A stretch of 49,930 nucleotides of DNA from an uncultured Acinetobacter sp. (GCF_947624825.1 NZ_CANQLZ010000017.1:1-49930), one strand, 5' to 3'; counted from the first letter of the stretch, positions 17,022-26,420 are shown. Notes: generated by a model from the letters alone, not told the origin. Translations and numbers: made by a program.

Positions 17022-18488
17022 ATGCGTATCTTCCAGAGAATTCACACCAAGTTAAATTGGTCATTGCGTCGTTATGCTGCGGTTTGTATGGCTGTGCTGC
17101 TGCTGAGTCTGGTGGGATCAGGCTTGTATCATATGTATAAGCCTTTGCCACAAGGTTTAAACTACACGGGTAGTTTACGTCATGCCCAAGTGGAATTTTT
17201 AAGTGATCAAAGCTATGTCGACCCACAAGGTCAATTGCAAACAGAGCAGATGATCTTTGATCGTATGCTTGGCATGATTGAACAAGCGCAAAGTTTGATT
17301 GTGCTGGATATGTTTTTATTTAATCAAGAAATTGGCATATCGACGCTTAAACATCGTGCCTTAACCGATGAACTCACCCAAGCCTTAATCAAAAAACGTT
17401 ATTTAGATCCAAGCATTGAAATTAAAGTCGTAACTGATCCGATTAACTCAGTTTACGGTGGAGTATTACCTGAACATTATCGTCAATTGCGTCAAGCCGG
17501 TATTGAGGTGATTGAAACTGACTTGACCCCTTTGCGTGCTTCGAATCCATTATGGTCAAGTTTTTGGTATTTATGCTGTCAGGGAATTGCCAATAATCCG
17601 CAAGCCGGTTGGTTGCCTAATCCATTTGGCAGTGAAAAAGTGACCTTACGTAGTTATGTTAATCTTGCCAATTTTAAAGCCAATCATCGTAAAACCTTAG
17701 TGGTGGATACCCCACAAGGTTGGCAGACCTTAGTGACCTCAATGAATCCACATGATGGCAGCTCATTGCATTCCAATGTGGCTTTGGTGGTCACAGGTCC
17801 CACAGCCATAGATGTGTTAAAGACTGAGCAAAGCGTGGCACAAATGTCTAAAGGCAGTATGCCTATGGTGATCATGGGAGAATTTGAAGCAGCAAAAACC
17901 GAACCCCAAGTCCAAGTGCTGACTGAAAAAGCCATCTATGATCAAGTATTAGCAGCCATTGAAAGCAGCCAAAAGGCAGGGGTTGAGCTTGATTTGTCGA
18001 TGTTTTATTTATCAGAGCGTCGCATTATTCAAGCATTGATTGCAGCGCATGAGCGTGGGGTTAAAGTACGTGTGTTATTAGACCCGAATAAAGATGCTTT
18101 TGGACGCACTAAAAACGGCATTCCTAACCGTCCTGTTGCAGCTGAATTACACCGTGCAGGGATTGATGTGCGTTGGTGTAATACCCAAGGCGAGCAGTGC
18201 CATAGCAAAATGTTGCTTAAACACAGTATGTATAACAGCGAAATTATTTTAGGTTCAGCCAATTTCACGGCACGCAATTTAAAAAATTATAATTTAGAAA
18301 CCAATTTACGTGTGGTGGGGCATGCCAATGCCAAAGTCTTTACAGATGCAACGCAGTATTTTGAACGTGCTTGGCATAATCAAGATGGACAGCAGCACAG
18401 TGTAGAGTATGCACAGTATGCCGATGAATCGACCTTTAAATATGTGCTGTATCGCGTGATGGAATGGACTGGGCTGTCGACCTTTTAA
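17022..18488 (+). CDS. Phospholipase D-family membrane-anchored protein
   Basis: The 488-residue protein has an N-terminal membrane anchor (about 17-38) and two phospholipase D domains. HKD motif 1 is complete: HRKTLVVD with H222, K224 and D229, followed by TSMNPHDGS. Motif 2, HSKMLLKH, keeps H394 and K396 but has His401 where Asp is usual, followed by GSANFTARN. The family includes cardiolipin synthases and phospholipases; the anchor suggests work at the inner membrane, facing the periplasm. The substrate is not readable. It starts 3 nt after the znuD terminator. Confidence 0.8.
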   Translation: MRIFQRIHTKLNWSLRRYAAVCMAVLLLSLVGSGLYHMYKPLPQGLNYTGSLRHAQVEFLSDQSYVDPQGQLQTEQMIFDRMLGMIEQAQSLIVLDMFLFNQEIGISTLKHRALTDELTQALIKKRYLDPSIEIKVVTDPINSVYGGVLPEHYRQLRQAGIEVIETDLTPLRASNPLWSSFWYLCCQGIANNPQAGWLPNPFGSEKVTLRSYVNLANFKANHRKTLVVDTPQGWQTLVTSMNPHDGSSLHSNVALVVTGPTAIDVLKTEQSVAQMSKGSMPMVIMGEFEAAKTEPQVQVLTEKAIYDQVLAAIESSQKAGVELDLSMFYLSERRIIQALIAAHERGVKVRVLLDPNKDAFGRTKNGIPNRPVAAELHRAGIDVRWCNTQGEQCHSKMLLKHSMYNSEIILGSANFTARNLKNYNLETNLRVVGHANAKVFTDATQYFERAWHNQDGQQHSVEYAQYADESTFKYVLYRVMEWTGLSTF

Positions 18489-18495
18489 ACAAAAA

Positions 18496-18516
18496 ACCCT
18501 CTGCAAAACAGAGGGT
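18496..18516. terminator. Bidirectional terminator between convergent genes
   Basis: An 8-bp stem ACCCTCTG/CAGAGGGT is flanked by six A on the left and T-rich sequence on the right. It serves the phospholipase D gene and the minus-strand gene at 18528. Confidence 0.85.
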
Positions 18517-18527
18517 AGATTTTTGGC

Positions 18528-18983
18528 CTAATTGCTTGGGTTAGGCGGAATAATTTGATCAAGTTCTTTATCGGTTAAATGATCGAGCTCTTCAATTTTG
18601 GTTTTGATTTTCCATTTGTCTAGATCATCTACTGGATTAGGAAGGCGCGCTTCAAGCCAATCACAGACCACATCAGGGGGAAAATCGGAATGGTTGCACT
18701 GAATCACCCATGCTAAAAAATCTTTGGCTTCACCATTCATATAAGGTGGTGGCGACACAGGTAAAAATTGGGTCGGTAGACGTTCATTTTTAGAAATATA
18801 ATTTAAGACATGCCCAAGTTCTTGTACAGTTTGCCAAGCCAATGGGTGTTCCACATTAATTTGGAACTTAAACCACCATGCATGTTTGCCATCTGTGCCA
18901 TAGCTTTCGATTAAACCTTTACGCACACTTGGTACTTTACAGAAATACGCATAGAGACGGTCGAAACTTAATTGTTCAGCCAC
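18528..18983 (-). CDS. Conserved hypothetical protein, 151 residues
   Basis: The soluble acidic protein has no signal peptide or membrane segment. It is rich in Trp and Pro (HAWWFKFQINVEHPLAW, PVSPPPYMNG) and ends in an acidic helical region (KIEELDHLTDKELDQIIPP). I do not recognise the family. Coding quality is good and a terminator lies directly behind it, so it is very likely real. Neighbours give no functional clue. Confidence 0.75.
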   Translation of the reverse strand: MAEQLSFDRLYAYFCKVPSVRKGLIESYGTDGKHAWWFKFQINVEHPLAWQTVQELGHVLNYISKNERLPTQFLPVSPPPYMNGEAKDFLAWVIQCNHSDFPPDVVCDWLEARLPNPVDDLDKWKIKTKIEELDHLTDKELDQIIPPNPSN

Positions 18984-19085
18984 AATAGTTCACTCAGCCA
19001 TAAAAAACGCTATCTTAACATAAACTTGGTTTTGCTTTAAAAGCCAACTTGCTATGCTAAGCATGAATCAATGTGAGGCTAGGAT

Positions 19086-19460
19086 ATGCGCAAATTCACT
19101 CGTTGTATGGGGCTTAGTTTACTTATGCTGAGTCCACAGCTGTGGGCAGACAATCCGTGGGCAGGTTATCGTGGGGTAGAGAAAAAGCCACAGCGCCCCA
19201 TGCGACCTCAAGCACCGCATCGTCCACAATGGCCACGTCCGCAACCTCAACCTAATGTGTCTATTCAATATCAAGGGCCAACCACGGTGGTACAAAACAG
19301 TCAAAGCTATAGTTTTGTCAATGGCCAACCAAGCGGTAGCATCTCGAGCAGTCGTTATGTATTTATTTCCGATTGGCAGCGCTTGGGCTTACCAGCGCCA
19401 CCTGTGGGTATGTATTGGATTTATGAAAATGGTCGTTATGCTTTAGTGCCCAATCGCTAA
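19086..19460 (+). CDS. RcnB-like proline-rich periplasmic protein
   Basis: The 124-residue product has a signal peptide (cleavage near WA-DN, about 22), a Pro/Arg/Gln-rich segment (about 33-58), and a C-terminal block LGLPAPPVGMYWIYENGRY. That block matches the conserved end of RcnB-family proteins (LPxPPxGxxWxxxxxxYxL). RcnB modulates nickel/cobalt efflux in E. coli, but many relatives have no assigned role. It stands alone between terminators. The preceding GTGAGGCTAGGAT holds a good ribosome site. Confidence 0.7.
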   Translation: MRKFTRCMGLSLLMLSPQLWADNPWAGYRGVEKKPQRPMRPQAPHRPQWPRPQPQPNVSIQYQGPTTVVQNSQSYSFVNGQPSGSISSSRYVFISDWQRLGLPAPPVGMYWIYENGRYALVPNR

Positions 19461-19481
19461 AATGATATAGCATGTTAAAAA

Positions 19482-19509
19482 AATACCTGCATAAAGCAGG
19501 TATTTTTTT
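19482..19509. terminator. Bidirectional terminator
   Basis: A 9-bp stem AATACCTGC/GCAGGTATT with an ATAAA loop has A and T runs on either side. It separates the RcnB-like gene from the convergent acyl-CoA dehydrogenase. Confidence 0.85.
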
Positions 19510-19514
19510 AAGTT

Positions 19515-21296
19515 TTAGCTTTGTTGGGTAAAGTATTCAGGACTAAAGCGCATAATCACGTCAGCACCTGCTTTAATTTTACTGATCCGCATAGGCAGCT
19601 CAGGTAACACGCGTTGCACAAAATAAATCGCCAAATTAATTTTATCTTGATAAAACGGTGTCGATTTGTCTTGTGCAGCTTCGGCAATACGGGCAAACAT
19701 ATAGCTAAAGCTGAGTAAGCCAAGCGCATGTAAATAATCTACTGCAACTGCATTGGCAAAGTTTGGATTTTCCTGTGCTGCTTCTAAAATAAATTGAGTG
19801 ACCGATTCAAGTTCTGTGGCTGCATCTAAAGTGGCATCTTTAATGAAATTGAGTTCGGCATCCATTTGGTTGGCAAAGTCACGAATTTCATCAATATAGG
19901 CTTTTAAATAAGCGCCTTCACATTTAATGGTTTTACGACCAATTAAGTCCTGCGACTGAATGCCATTGGTGCCTTCATAAATTTGTGCAATACGTAAATC
20001 ACGTACACATTGCTCCATGCCCCATTCACGAATGTAGCCATGTCCTCCAAAACACATTTGTGCATCCAGCACCGCTTGAAATGCTGTGTCGGTTAAATAC
20101 GCCTTGGCAATTGGGGTGAGTAGAGCCACCCGTTCATTGGCAGCGCGTATTGCTTCTGGGTCATTAGAAAACTTAGTGATATCCAATTGCTGTGCCACAT
20201 ACACGGCAAAAGCACGTGAAGCTTCATTATTGACGCGAGTATTCAGCAGCATACGGCGTACATCGGCATGCACTAAAATTGAATCGGCAGGCTGATTAGG
20301 TGATTTGACCCCTTCAGCACTACGCCCTTGTAAGCGATCTGTGGCGTACTGTGCGGCATTTTGATAAGCAAATTCAGATGCGCCTAAACCTTGAATCCCC
20401 ATGGACAAACGTTCGTAATTCATCATCACAAACATCGCGGCCAAGCCTTCATTTTCTTGACCCACCAAGAAGCCTTTGGCTGCATCAAAATTCATGACGC
20501 ATGTGGCTGAAGCTTTAATTCCCATTTTATGTTCAATCGAACCTGCATGTACGCCATTTCGTTGGCCTAAAGAACCGTCCTCATTGACCAAGATTTTCGG
20601 CACAATAAATAAGGAAATTCCGCGTGAACCGGCAGGTGCATCGGGGGTTTTGGCCAAAACAAGATGAATAATATTTTTAGTTAAATCATGTTCACCACCG
20701 GTAATAAAAATTTTAGTTCCCGTGATGTTATAAGAACTATCGCTATTTTTTTCAGCTTTGGTCTTAATGATGCCTAAATCGGTGCCGGCATGTGGTTCGG
20801 TTAAACACATGGTGCCTGCCCATTCACCGCTATACATTTTAGGCAAATAAGTTTGTTTTTGCTGTTGTGACGCATAACTGGCCAAAGCTAAACCTGCTCC
20901 AACCGAGAGTAAAGAATACAGGGTAAAAGATGGATTGGTGGCAAACAGCATCTCATCGCTGAGCACAGTAAGCATTTTAGGCATGCCTTGACCGCCCCAT
21001 TCTTCATCGGCACCTAAACCTAACCAACCGCCTTGCGCGTATTGTTCAAAGGCAGCTTTAAAACCTTCAGGTGTGGTTACAGTACCTGCGTCAAATTGTG
21101 CACCGTGTTCATCACCGCTACGGTTAAGCGGCAGCGTGATATTTTGACTAAATTTGGCCATTTCTTCTAAGATGGCGTTGGCGGTGGCGGTATCTAGGTG
21201 TGCAAGTTTAGGATGTTGTTGCCAAAACGCAGAGGCGTTAAAAACATCATTGAGAATAAACTGCATATCGGCAAGGGGGGCATTATAGATGGGCAT
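19515..21296 (-). CDS. Acyl-CoA dehydrogenase, DmdC-like (copy 1)
   Basis: The 593-residue flavoprotein oxidises an acyl-CoA to its 2-enoyl form. Landmarks are the N-terminus APLADMQFILNDVF, the FAD-binding CLTEPHAGTDLGIIKTKA, CFGGHGYIREWGMEQ, and the catalytic-base region YEGTNGIQSQDLIGRK, plus the extra C-terminal helical domain of the 590-610-residue class. That class includes 3-methylmercaptopropionyl-CoA dehydrogenase (DmdC), but most members serve fatty acid breakdown. It lies 103 bp downstream of a paralogue with which it shares layout throughout. Confidence 0.9.
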   Translation of the reverse strand: MPIYNAPLADMQFILNDVFNASAFWQQHPKLAHLDTATANAILEEMAKFSQNITLPLNRSGDEHGAQFDAGTVTTPEGFKAAFEQYAQGGWLGLGADEEWGGQGMPKMLTVLSDEMLFATNPSFTLYSLLSVGAGLALASYASQQQKQTYLPKMYSGEWAGTMCLTEPHAGTDLGIIKTKAEKNSDSSYNITGTKIFITGGEHDLTKNIIHLVLAKTPDAPAGSRGISLFIVPKILVNEDGSLGQRNGVHAGSIEHKMGIKASATCVMNFDAAKGFLVGQENEGLAAMFVMMNYERLSMGIQGLGASEFAYQNAAQYATDRLQGRSAEGVKSPNQPADSILVHADVRRMLLNTRVNNEASRAFAVYVAQQLDITKFSNDPEAIRAANERVALLTPIAKAYLTDTAFQAVLDAQMCFGGHGYIREWGMEQCVRDLRIAQIYEGTNGIQSQDLIGRKTIKCEGAYLKAYIDEIRDFANQMDAELNFIKDATLDAATELESVTQFILEAAQENPNFANAVAVDYLHALGLLSFSYMFARIAEAAQDKSTPFYQDKINLAIYFVQRVLPELPMRISKIKAGADVIMRFSPEYFTQQS

Positions 21297-21399
21297 GATC
21301 GACTCACTTGATTGTTATATTCATAATCTTTTGTACTTTTTATAAACAAAAGGGACACCCATTGCAATGCGTGTCCCCCTTAACATCAACAAATATCAA

Positions 21400-23184
21400 T
21401 TAAAAAGCAAAAGCATCAGCGTCCAATTGCATTAAAGATGCAGCACCAGTATCAATTATGGCAATGTGCGCGTTTACACGCGGCAACAATTTATCAAAGT
21501 AAAATTGCGCTGTACGGATTTTGGCCTGATAAAAAGCTGTGTCGTTGCTACTGTTGTTTAAGGCATGTTGTGCAGTGGCTGCCATACGTGCCCAATAATA
21601 GGCCAAGGTCACATAGCCTGCAAAATATAGATAATCGACTGCAGCTGCACCCACTTCATCTGGATTTTGTTCAGCACGTTGTGCAATGTTTTTTGTCACT
21701 TGGCCTAATTTTTTCATCCAATCGCTTAAAGGCTGAATAAATTCTTGCATGTTGGCTTGATCTTGCTGTGTATCGATAAAGCTTTGCATAACTTTGGAAA
21801 AATCTTGCAGCAATTTACCTTTTGAGCCTAAGACTTTACGACCAAGTAAATCAATGGCTTGAATTTCGGTGGTGCCTTCGTATAAGCATGCAATTCGGGT
21901 GTCACGTACAATTTGTTCCATGCCATGCTCGGCAATAAAACCGTGCCCACCAAAGACTTGTACGCCTTTATTGGCAGCTTCATAACCTGTTTCGGTTAAG
22001 AAAGCTTTGGCGATTGGTGTAAGGAGCGACAAAATATTGTCGGCTTTTTCACGCGTCGCAGCATCTGGTGATTTTTCCACTAAATCGGCATATTGCGCTA
22101 AGTCATAAATTAAAGCACGCCCACCTTCAGCAAAGGCTTTTTGAGTGAGCAGCATTTGACGCACAGCAGGATGTACAATAATTGGGTCGGCTTCTTGATC
22201 TGGTGCTTTAATGCCTGAAAGTGAGCGCATGGCTAAACGCTCTTTGGCATAGCGAAGTGCACCTTGGAAAGAACCTTCAGCTGCGGCTAAACCTTGCACG
22301 GCGGTACCAATACGTGCGGTGTTCATAAAGGTAAACATACAGTTTAAACCACGATGCTCAGGACCAATTAAATAGCCTTTTGCTGCATCAAAATTGAGCA
22401 CACAAGTGGCATTACCATGGATCCCCATTTTATGTTCAATTGAGCCACAACGCACGCCATTCGCTTGACCATCTATGAGTTTTGGCACAATGAATAAGGA
22501 TATACCTTTGGTGCCTTTAGGTGCATTGGGTAGGCGTGCCAATACAATATGAATGATGTTGTCAGACATATCGTGTTCACCAGCTGAGATAAAGATTTTC
22601 TCACCACTGATGGCATAGCTGCCATCTGCATTGGATTCAGCCTTAGTACGAATAATGCCTAAATCTGAGCCTGCATGTGATTCAGTTAGACACATGGTAC
22701 CTGTCCATTCACCAGAAACGAGTCTGGGTAAATAGGTGGCTTTTTGTTGCTCAGAACCGTGGTGTTCTAAAGTGCGTACTGCGCCGTGAGAGAGTCCCGG
22801 ATACATGCTCCACGCCCAATTGGCAGTACCGACCATCTCTGAAATGGTAATGCCTAATGAATTGGGTAAGCCTTGACCACCATATTCAGGGTCAGCCGCT
22901 AAAGAGGGAAAACCAAGCTCGATATATTTTTGATAAGCAGCTTTAAAGCCAGTTGGGGTGCTTACCACACCATCGCTCCATGTGCACCCTTCACGATCAC
23001 CCACTGGGTTTAAAGGCGACAGCTCATGCTCACAAAAGTCTGCCGCAGCTTGTAAATACTGATCAATCAGTTCTTTTGTGACCATATCTTCAAAGGCAGG
23101 TAACGCAGCATAATGCTGCTCGGCATTTAAGACCTCATGCAGGACAAATTGCATATCACGTAATGGTGCTTGATAGTGTGGCAT
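21400..23184 (-). CDS. Acyl-CoA dehydrogenase, DmdC-like (copy 2)
   Basis: Paralogue of the preceding gene, with MPHYQAPLRDMQFVLHEVL at the start, CLTESHAGSDLGIIRTKA for FAD binding, VFGGHGFIAEHGMEQ, and the base region YEGTTEIQAIDLLGRK. The frame extends to 23223, but the ATG at 23184 matches the family start and has GGAG about 7 nt before it, giving 594 residues. Both copies probably work in beta-oxidation of different chain lengths; this is inferred from the duplication. Confidence 0.9.
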   Translation of the reverse strand: MPHYQAPLRDMQFVLHEVLNAEQHYAALPAFEDMVTKELIDQYLQAAADFCEHELSPLNPVGDREGCTWSDGVVSTPTGFKAAYQKYIELGFPSLAADPEYGGQGLPNSLGITISEMVGTANWAWSMYPGLSHGAVRTLEHHGSEQQKATYLPRLVSGEWTGTMCLTESHAGSDLGIIRTKAESNADGSYAISGEKIFISAGEHDMSDNIIHIVLARLPNAPKGTKGISLFIVPKLIDGQANGVRCGSIEHKMGIHGNATCVLNFDAAKGYLIGPEHRGLNCMFTFMNTARIGTAVQGLAAAEGSFQGALRYAKERLAMRSLSGIKAPDQEADPIIVHPAVRQMLLTQKAFAEGGRALIYDLAQYADLVEKSPDAATREKADNILSLLTPIAKAFLTETGYEAANKGVQVFGGHGFIAEHGMEQIVRDTRIACLYEGTTEIQAIDLLGRKVLGSKGKLLQDFSKVMQSFIDTQQDQANMQEFIQPLSDWMKKLGQVTKNIAQRAEQNPDEVGAAAVDYLYFAGYVTLAYYWARMAATAQHALNNSSNDTAFYQAKIRTAQFYFDKLLPRVNAHIAIIDTGAASLMQLDADAFAF

Positions 23185-23414
23185 GTACTGCTCTCCCTCG
23201 TGTAGGTACAAAAAATGTCCCACTTTTTTATGTTGGATGAATAATTTTATGTTGTTGTTTTTATATACTAAGACACAAAAAATCAGCTAGTCGAATTCAT
23301 GACTCAAAAGTCAAAGAAAAATATTGGCGCCCAATGTCTGCTTGATTTATCAAAATTCTAAGTCAATTTAAATTGATATATTGGTTATTTTAGTGACAGT
23401 TGTGTTAAATCAAA

Positions 23415-23437
23415 AAAGACGCCATTGAGGCGTCTTT
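23415..23437 (-). terminator. Intrinsic terminator of the His/Met-rich lipoprotein gene
   Basis: A 9-bp stem AAAGACGCC/GGCGTCTTT has an A run on its left side that becomes the U tract on the minus strand. Confidence 0.85.
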
Positions 23438-23451
23438 CAATCAATCAAAAT

Positions 23452-23958
23452 TTAAGCGGCTTGTTGTGGCTTAAACTTTAATACACATTGACCACTGATA
23501 CTTTTTTCAGCAAATTTAAGTTCAATATTTTGACCCACAGTTTTGCCTTGGCATGCTGTTTGAATGGCTTGCTTTTGAGCTAAACGTAAATCAAATTGCT
23601 TGACCATTTCAGCACGTTTGGTATCTGTGAGTACACCTGTCACTGGTGCAGCAGGTCGCGTCATTTTATAGTTTGATTTTAAGTTTTGGTCACGTTTTGG
23701 CATAAACACCATTTCACATTGACCTTGTAAGGTACGTTTGCCTAAAGCAACTTCTACCTTATCGCCAGCGGCTTTGCCTTGACAGGTTTTTGCCATCGCA
23801 TGTTGCATCCCACGTTGGGCATGATGTTTACCCATACGCTCGTGTTGATGTTTCATCATACGTTCAGGTTTTGGTTTTTGTACAGTGCTTTGTGATTGAC
23901 ACGCAGTTAATGCCACTGCGCTAACTACTACACCGCTGGCAATTAAGATTTTTTTCAT
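23452..23958 (-). CDS. His/Met-rich lipoprotein with a duplicated Cys-pair domain
   Basis: The 168-residue product has a lipoprotein signal (ALTAC, Cys20). A His/Met/Lys-rich stretch follows (about 33-55, with MMKHQHERMGKHH) that could bind metal. Two copies of a short domain come next: CQGKAAGDKVEV...GQC (Cys59-Cys81) and CQGKTVGQNIEL...GQC (Cys136-Cys158), each with 22-residue Cys spacing. I do not recognise a named family. It is divergent from baeS, with a BaeR-box-like sequence in the shared gap, so it may be an envelope-stress target. An AGGGGA ribosome site precedes the ATG. Confidence 0.75.
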   Translation of the reverse strand: MKKILIASGVVVSAVALTACQSQSTVQKPKPERMMKHQHERMGKHHAQRGMQHAMAKTCQGKAAGDKVEVALGKRTLQGQCEMVFMPKRDQNLKSNYKMTRPAAPVTGVLTDTKRAEMVKQFDLRLAQKQAIQTACQGKTVGQNIELKFAEKSISGQCVLKFKPQQAA

Positions 23959-24020
23959 GCTGATTTCCCCTAAAAATACAGTTTTATCTTGTAATAAAGA
24001 TTAAATAATAAAGATGAAGA

Positions 24021-24031
24021 AACAATGGAGA
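24021..24031 (-). promoter_or_regulatory. Possible BaeR-box-like sequence
   Basis: The minus strand reads TCTCCATTGTT here, close to the core of the E. coli BaeR box as I recall it (TTTTTCTCCATDATTGGC). It lies in the 129-bp gap between the lipoprotein gene and baeS. The match is partial and the consensus comes from another genus. Confidence 0.25.
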
Positions 24032-24087
24032 GTTTTTTGTGATGCTGTTGGTTACAATAACTTTGCCCCGATTTTTGAGAGCATGCT

Positions 24088-25719
24088 GTGAACATTCGTC
24101 GCGTTCCCATCGCCTTACGCCTATTTTTAACTGTTTTATTGGCTTCATTGTTAATTACCACAGTGAGCCTTGGCGTATTGCATTGGACCATGCAAAAAAA
24201 CTTTGCCAAATATGTCGCCGATGTGGAAATGCAAAAGCTGGATTTATTGGTCAGCAATTTAAGTGATGTCTATAGTATGCATCATGATTGGGGTAATGCC
24301 ATCCAAGCCCAAATTTTGCAAATTGAAGGCGAAGCAGGACCCGATGATTATGACCGTCTGTCGCGTTGGTGGTTACGTCGTCAATATGATATTGCCCAAC
24401 AGCAACGCTATTTTGAAGAACACACTTTAATGAATGTGGCATCGAGTTTAAAAGAAGATGCCAATAATTCTGTGATTGATCCTGAAGAATTACGTCGTAT
24501 TGAACTGAATTTACCTTCCGCGTATGTACCATTTGAGGGTCTAACTTTTCCGCTTAATATTGGCAGTTTTCGTGCTGAACAACAGCAAAACAATCAGGGC
24601 AAAAAACAGTTTATTTCGATGCCTGATCGATTAGGTTTGGGGACACGTTTAGGTTTGTACGATGCCAAAAAACAATTTATTGTCGGTGAGCCATCACCTG
24701 CGCAAACTTCATGGCGTCCGATTTTAGTCAATCAACAGGTCGTGGGTTACTTGGCCTTAAAACCTGTACTTGAACAAGATGATGCTTTAAGTATTAATTT
24801 CTTTAGCAATCAAAAACGCTATTTATTTTTAGTGTATGCCTTAGGGTTTTTAGCCAGTTTAATCGTGGCTTTATTGTTAGCCACTTACTTTAAAACCCCT
24901 ATTCAACGCTTGGTGAAGGGTACACGTGAGCTGACTAAAGGCAATTATCAGCATCAAGTGGTGGTTAATCGTAATGACGAGCTTGGTGATTTATCACAAC
25001 AACTCAATCAGTTGGCAGTGATTTTAGATCAACATGAAACCTCAAGACGCCAATGGGTGGCCGATACCTCACATGAACTCAAAACTCCACTTGCGGTATT
25101 ACAGGCACAAATTGAAGCCATGCAAGATGGCATTCGTAAAGCCACACCTGAGCATTTAGATGCGATGTTGCGTCAGGTCAGTAGTTTGAAAAAACTCACC
25201 CAAGATTTAGCCGATTTAGCCCAAGCCGATGCGCAGCAGCTCAGCGTTTATATGAGTTCGGTCAATCCTTGGCAAGTGATTGAGCAAGAAGTTGAAAACT
25301 TTAAACCGAGTTTTGATCAAGCCCATTTAAAGATCACTGCAACGGGACATGACATTCAACTCCAGTTAGATGTGGATCGTTTTAAACAAATTATGGTCAA
25401 TCTAATTGGCAACAGTTTACGTTATACCCAAGCAGGCGGCGAAGTACAGATTCATTGCCATGAAAGCGCACACGATTGGACGGTGTATGTAGACGATACG
25501 CCATTTGGCTTAACCGATGCACAATTGTCCCGTTTAGGTGAGCGTTTTTATCGTGTTGATGATTCACGTACCCGTGCTACAGGGGGCACAGGCTTAGGTT
25601 TGGCACTCTCTAAACAAATAGCACATGCCTTAGGCGGGCAATTAAGCTTTGAACATTCACCTTTAGGTGGTTTGCGTTGCAAGCTCACTTTTCCAAAAAC
25701 ATCCCACACACAAGGATAA
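24088..25719 (+). CDS. baeS: BaeS-like envelope-stress sensor histidine kinase
   Basis: The 543-residue kinase has two membrane helices (about 11-33 and 244-267) around a periplasmic sensor domain. A HAMP segment follows, then the H box ADTSHELKTPLAVLQ (H329), an N box (VNLIGNSLRYT) and G box GGTGLGLALSKQ. It starts with GTG at 24088 behind a GAGAG site; an ATG at 24083 leads straight to a stop. The response regulator follows after 5 bp. BaeSR in Acinetobacter is linked to envelope stress and control of efflux pumps. The assignment rests mainly on the very BaeR-like partner. Confidence 0.85.
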   Translation: MNIRRVPIALRLFLTVLLASLLITTVSLGVLHWTMQKNFAKYVADVEMQKLDLLVSNLSDVYSMHHDWGNAIQAQILQIEGEAGPDDYDRLSRWWLRRQYDIAQQQRYFEEHTLMNVASSLKEDANNSVIDPEELRRIELNLPSAYVPFEGLTFPLNIGSFRAEQQQNNQGKKQFISMPDRLGLGTRLGLYDAKKQFIVGEPSPAQTSWRPILVNQQVVGYLALKPVLEQDDALSINFFSNQKRYLFLVYALGFLASLIVALLLATYFKTPIQRLVKGTRELTKGNYQHQVVVNRNDELGDLSQQLNQLAVILDQHETSRRQWVADTSHELKTPLAVLQAQIEAMQDGIRKATPEHLDAMLRQVSSLKKLTQDLADLAQADAQQLSVYMSSVNPWQVIEQEVENFKPSFDQAHLKITATGHDIQLQLDVDRFKQIMVNLIGNSLRYTQAGGEVQIHCHESAHDWTVYVDDTPFGLTDAQLSRLGERFYRVDDSRTRATGGTGLGLALSKQIAHALGGQLSFEHSPLGGLRCKLTFPKTSHTQG

Positions 25720-25724
25720 GCAAC

Positions 25725-26411
25725 ATGAAACATATTATGCTGGTAGAAGATGAAGTAGAGTTAGCGCAATTGGTGCGTGACTATTTAGAAGCAGCAGGCT
25801 TTGAAGTCAGTATGTTTCATGATGGACAACAAGCCTATGACAGCTTTTTACAACGTAAGCCGCATTTGCTGATTTTAGATTTAATGGTGCCACGTATGGA
25901 TGGTTTAACCATTTGCCGTAAGGTGCGTGAGCAATCTGATTTACCCATTATTATGACCACAGCACGTACCGAAGAAATTGACCGTGTGTTGGGCTTAAAT
26001 ATGGGTGCAGATGACTATGTCTGTAAACCATTTAGCCCTAAAGAACTGGTGGCTCGTGTGCAAGCGGTATTACGTCGTTTAGAGCGTAAAGCAGAGCCTG
26101 AGCAAAATAGCCTATTTCGTATGGACAAAGGCCAACAACGCATTTGGTATCAACAAAAACCGCTGAACTTAACTCCAACTGAGTTTCGTTTATTAGAATT
26201 ATTTTTAGAGCATGTGGGGCAGGTCTATTCACGTGCACAACTGCTTGATCATATCAATCCTGATAGTTTTGATGTGGCAGATCGTGTGATCGACAGTCAT
26301 ATTAAAAATCTACGTCGTAAGATTTCTGATGCTGCTGAAACGGGCAATCGTCATGAATGGATTCAGGCAGTCTATGGCGTCGGTTACCGCTTTGAATATC
26401 CTGATAACTAA
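25725..26411 (+). CDS. baeR: BaeR-like OmpR-family response regulator
   Basis: The 228-residue regulator has a receiver domain (phospho-acceptor D52 in LILDLMVPRMDG, switch TTARTEEID, Lys in DDYVCKPFSPKE) and a winged-helix DNA-binding domain ending in VYGVGYRFEYP. The EEIDRVLGLNMGADDYVCKP run is very close to E. coli BaeR. The ATG at 25725 with AAGGA 8 nt before it is the true start; the frame is open further back to 25677. It forms an operon with baeS. Confidence 0.9.
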   Translation: MKHIMLVEDEVELAQLVRDYLEAAGFEVSMFHDGQQAYDSFLQRKPHLLILDLMVPRMDGLTICRKVREQSDLPIIMTTARTEEIDRVLGLNMGADDYVCKPFSPKELVARVQAVLRRLERKAEPEQNSLFRMDKGQQRIWYQQKPLNLTPTEFRLLELFLEHVGQVYSRAQLLDHINPDSFDVADRVIDSHIKNLRRKISDAAETGNRHEWIQAVYGVGYRFEYPDN

Positions 26412-26420
26412 TTAAAGCCA

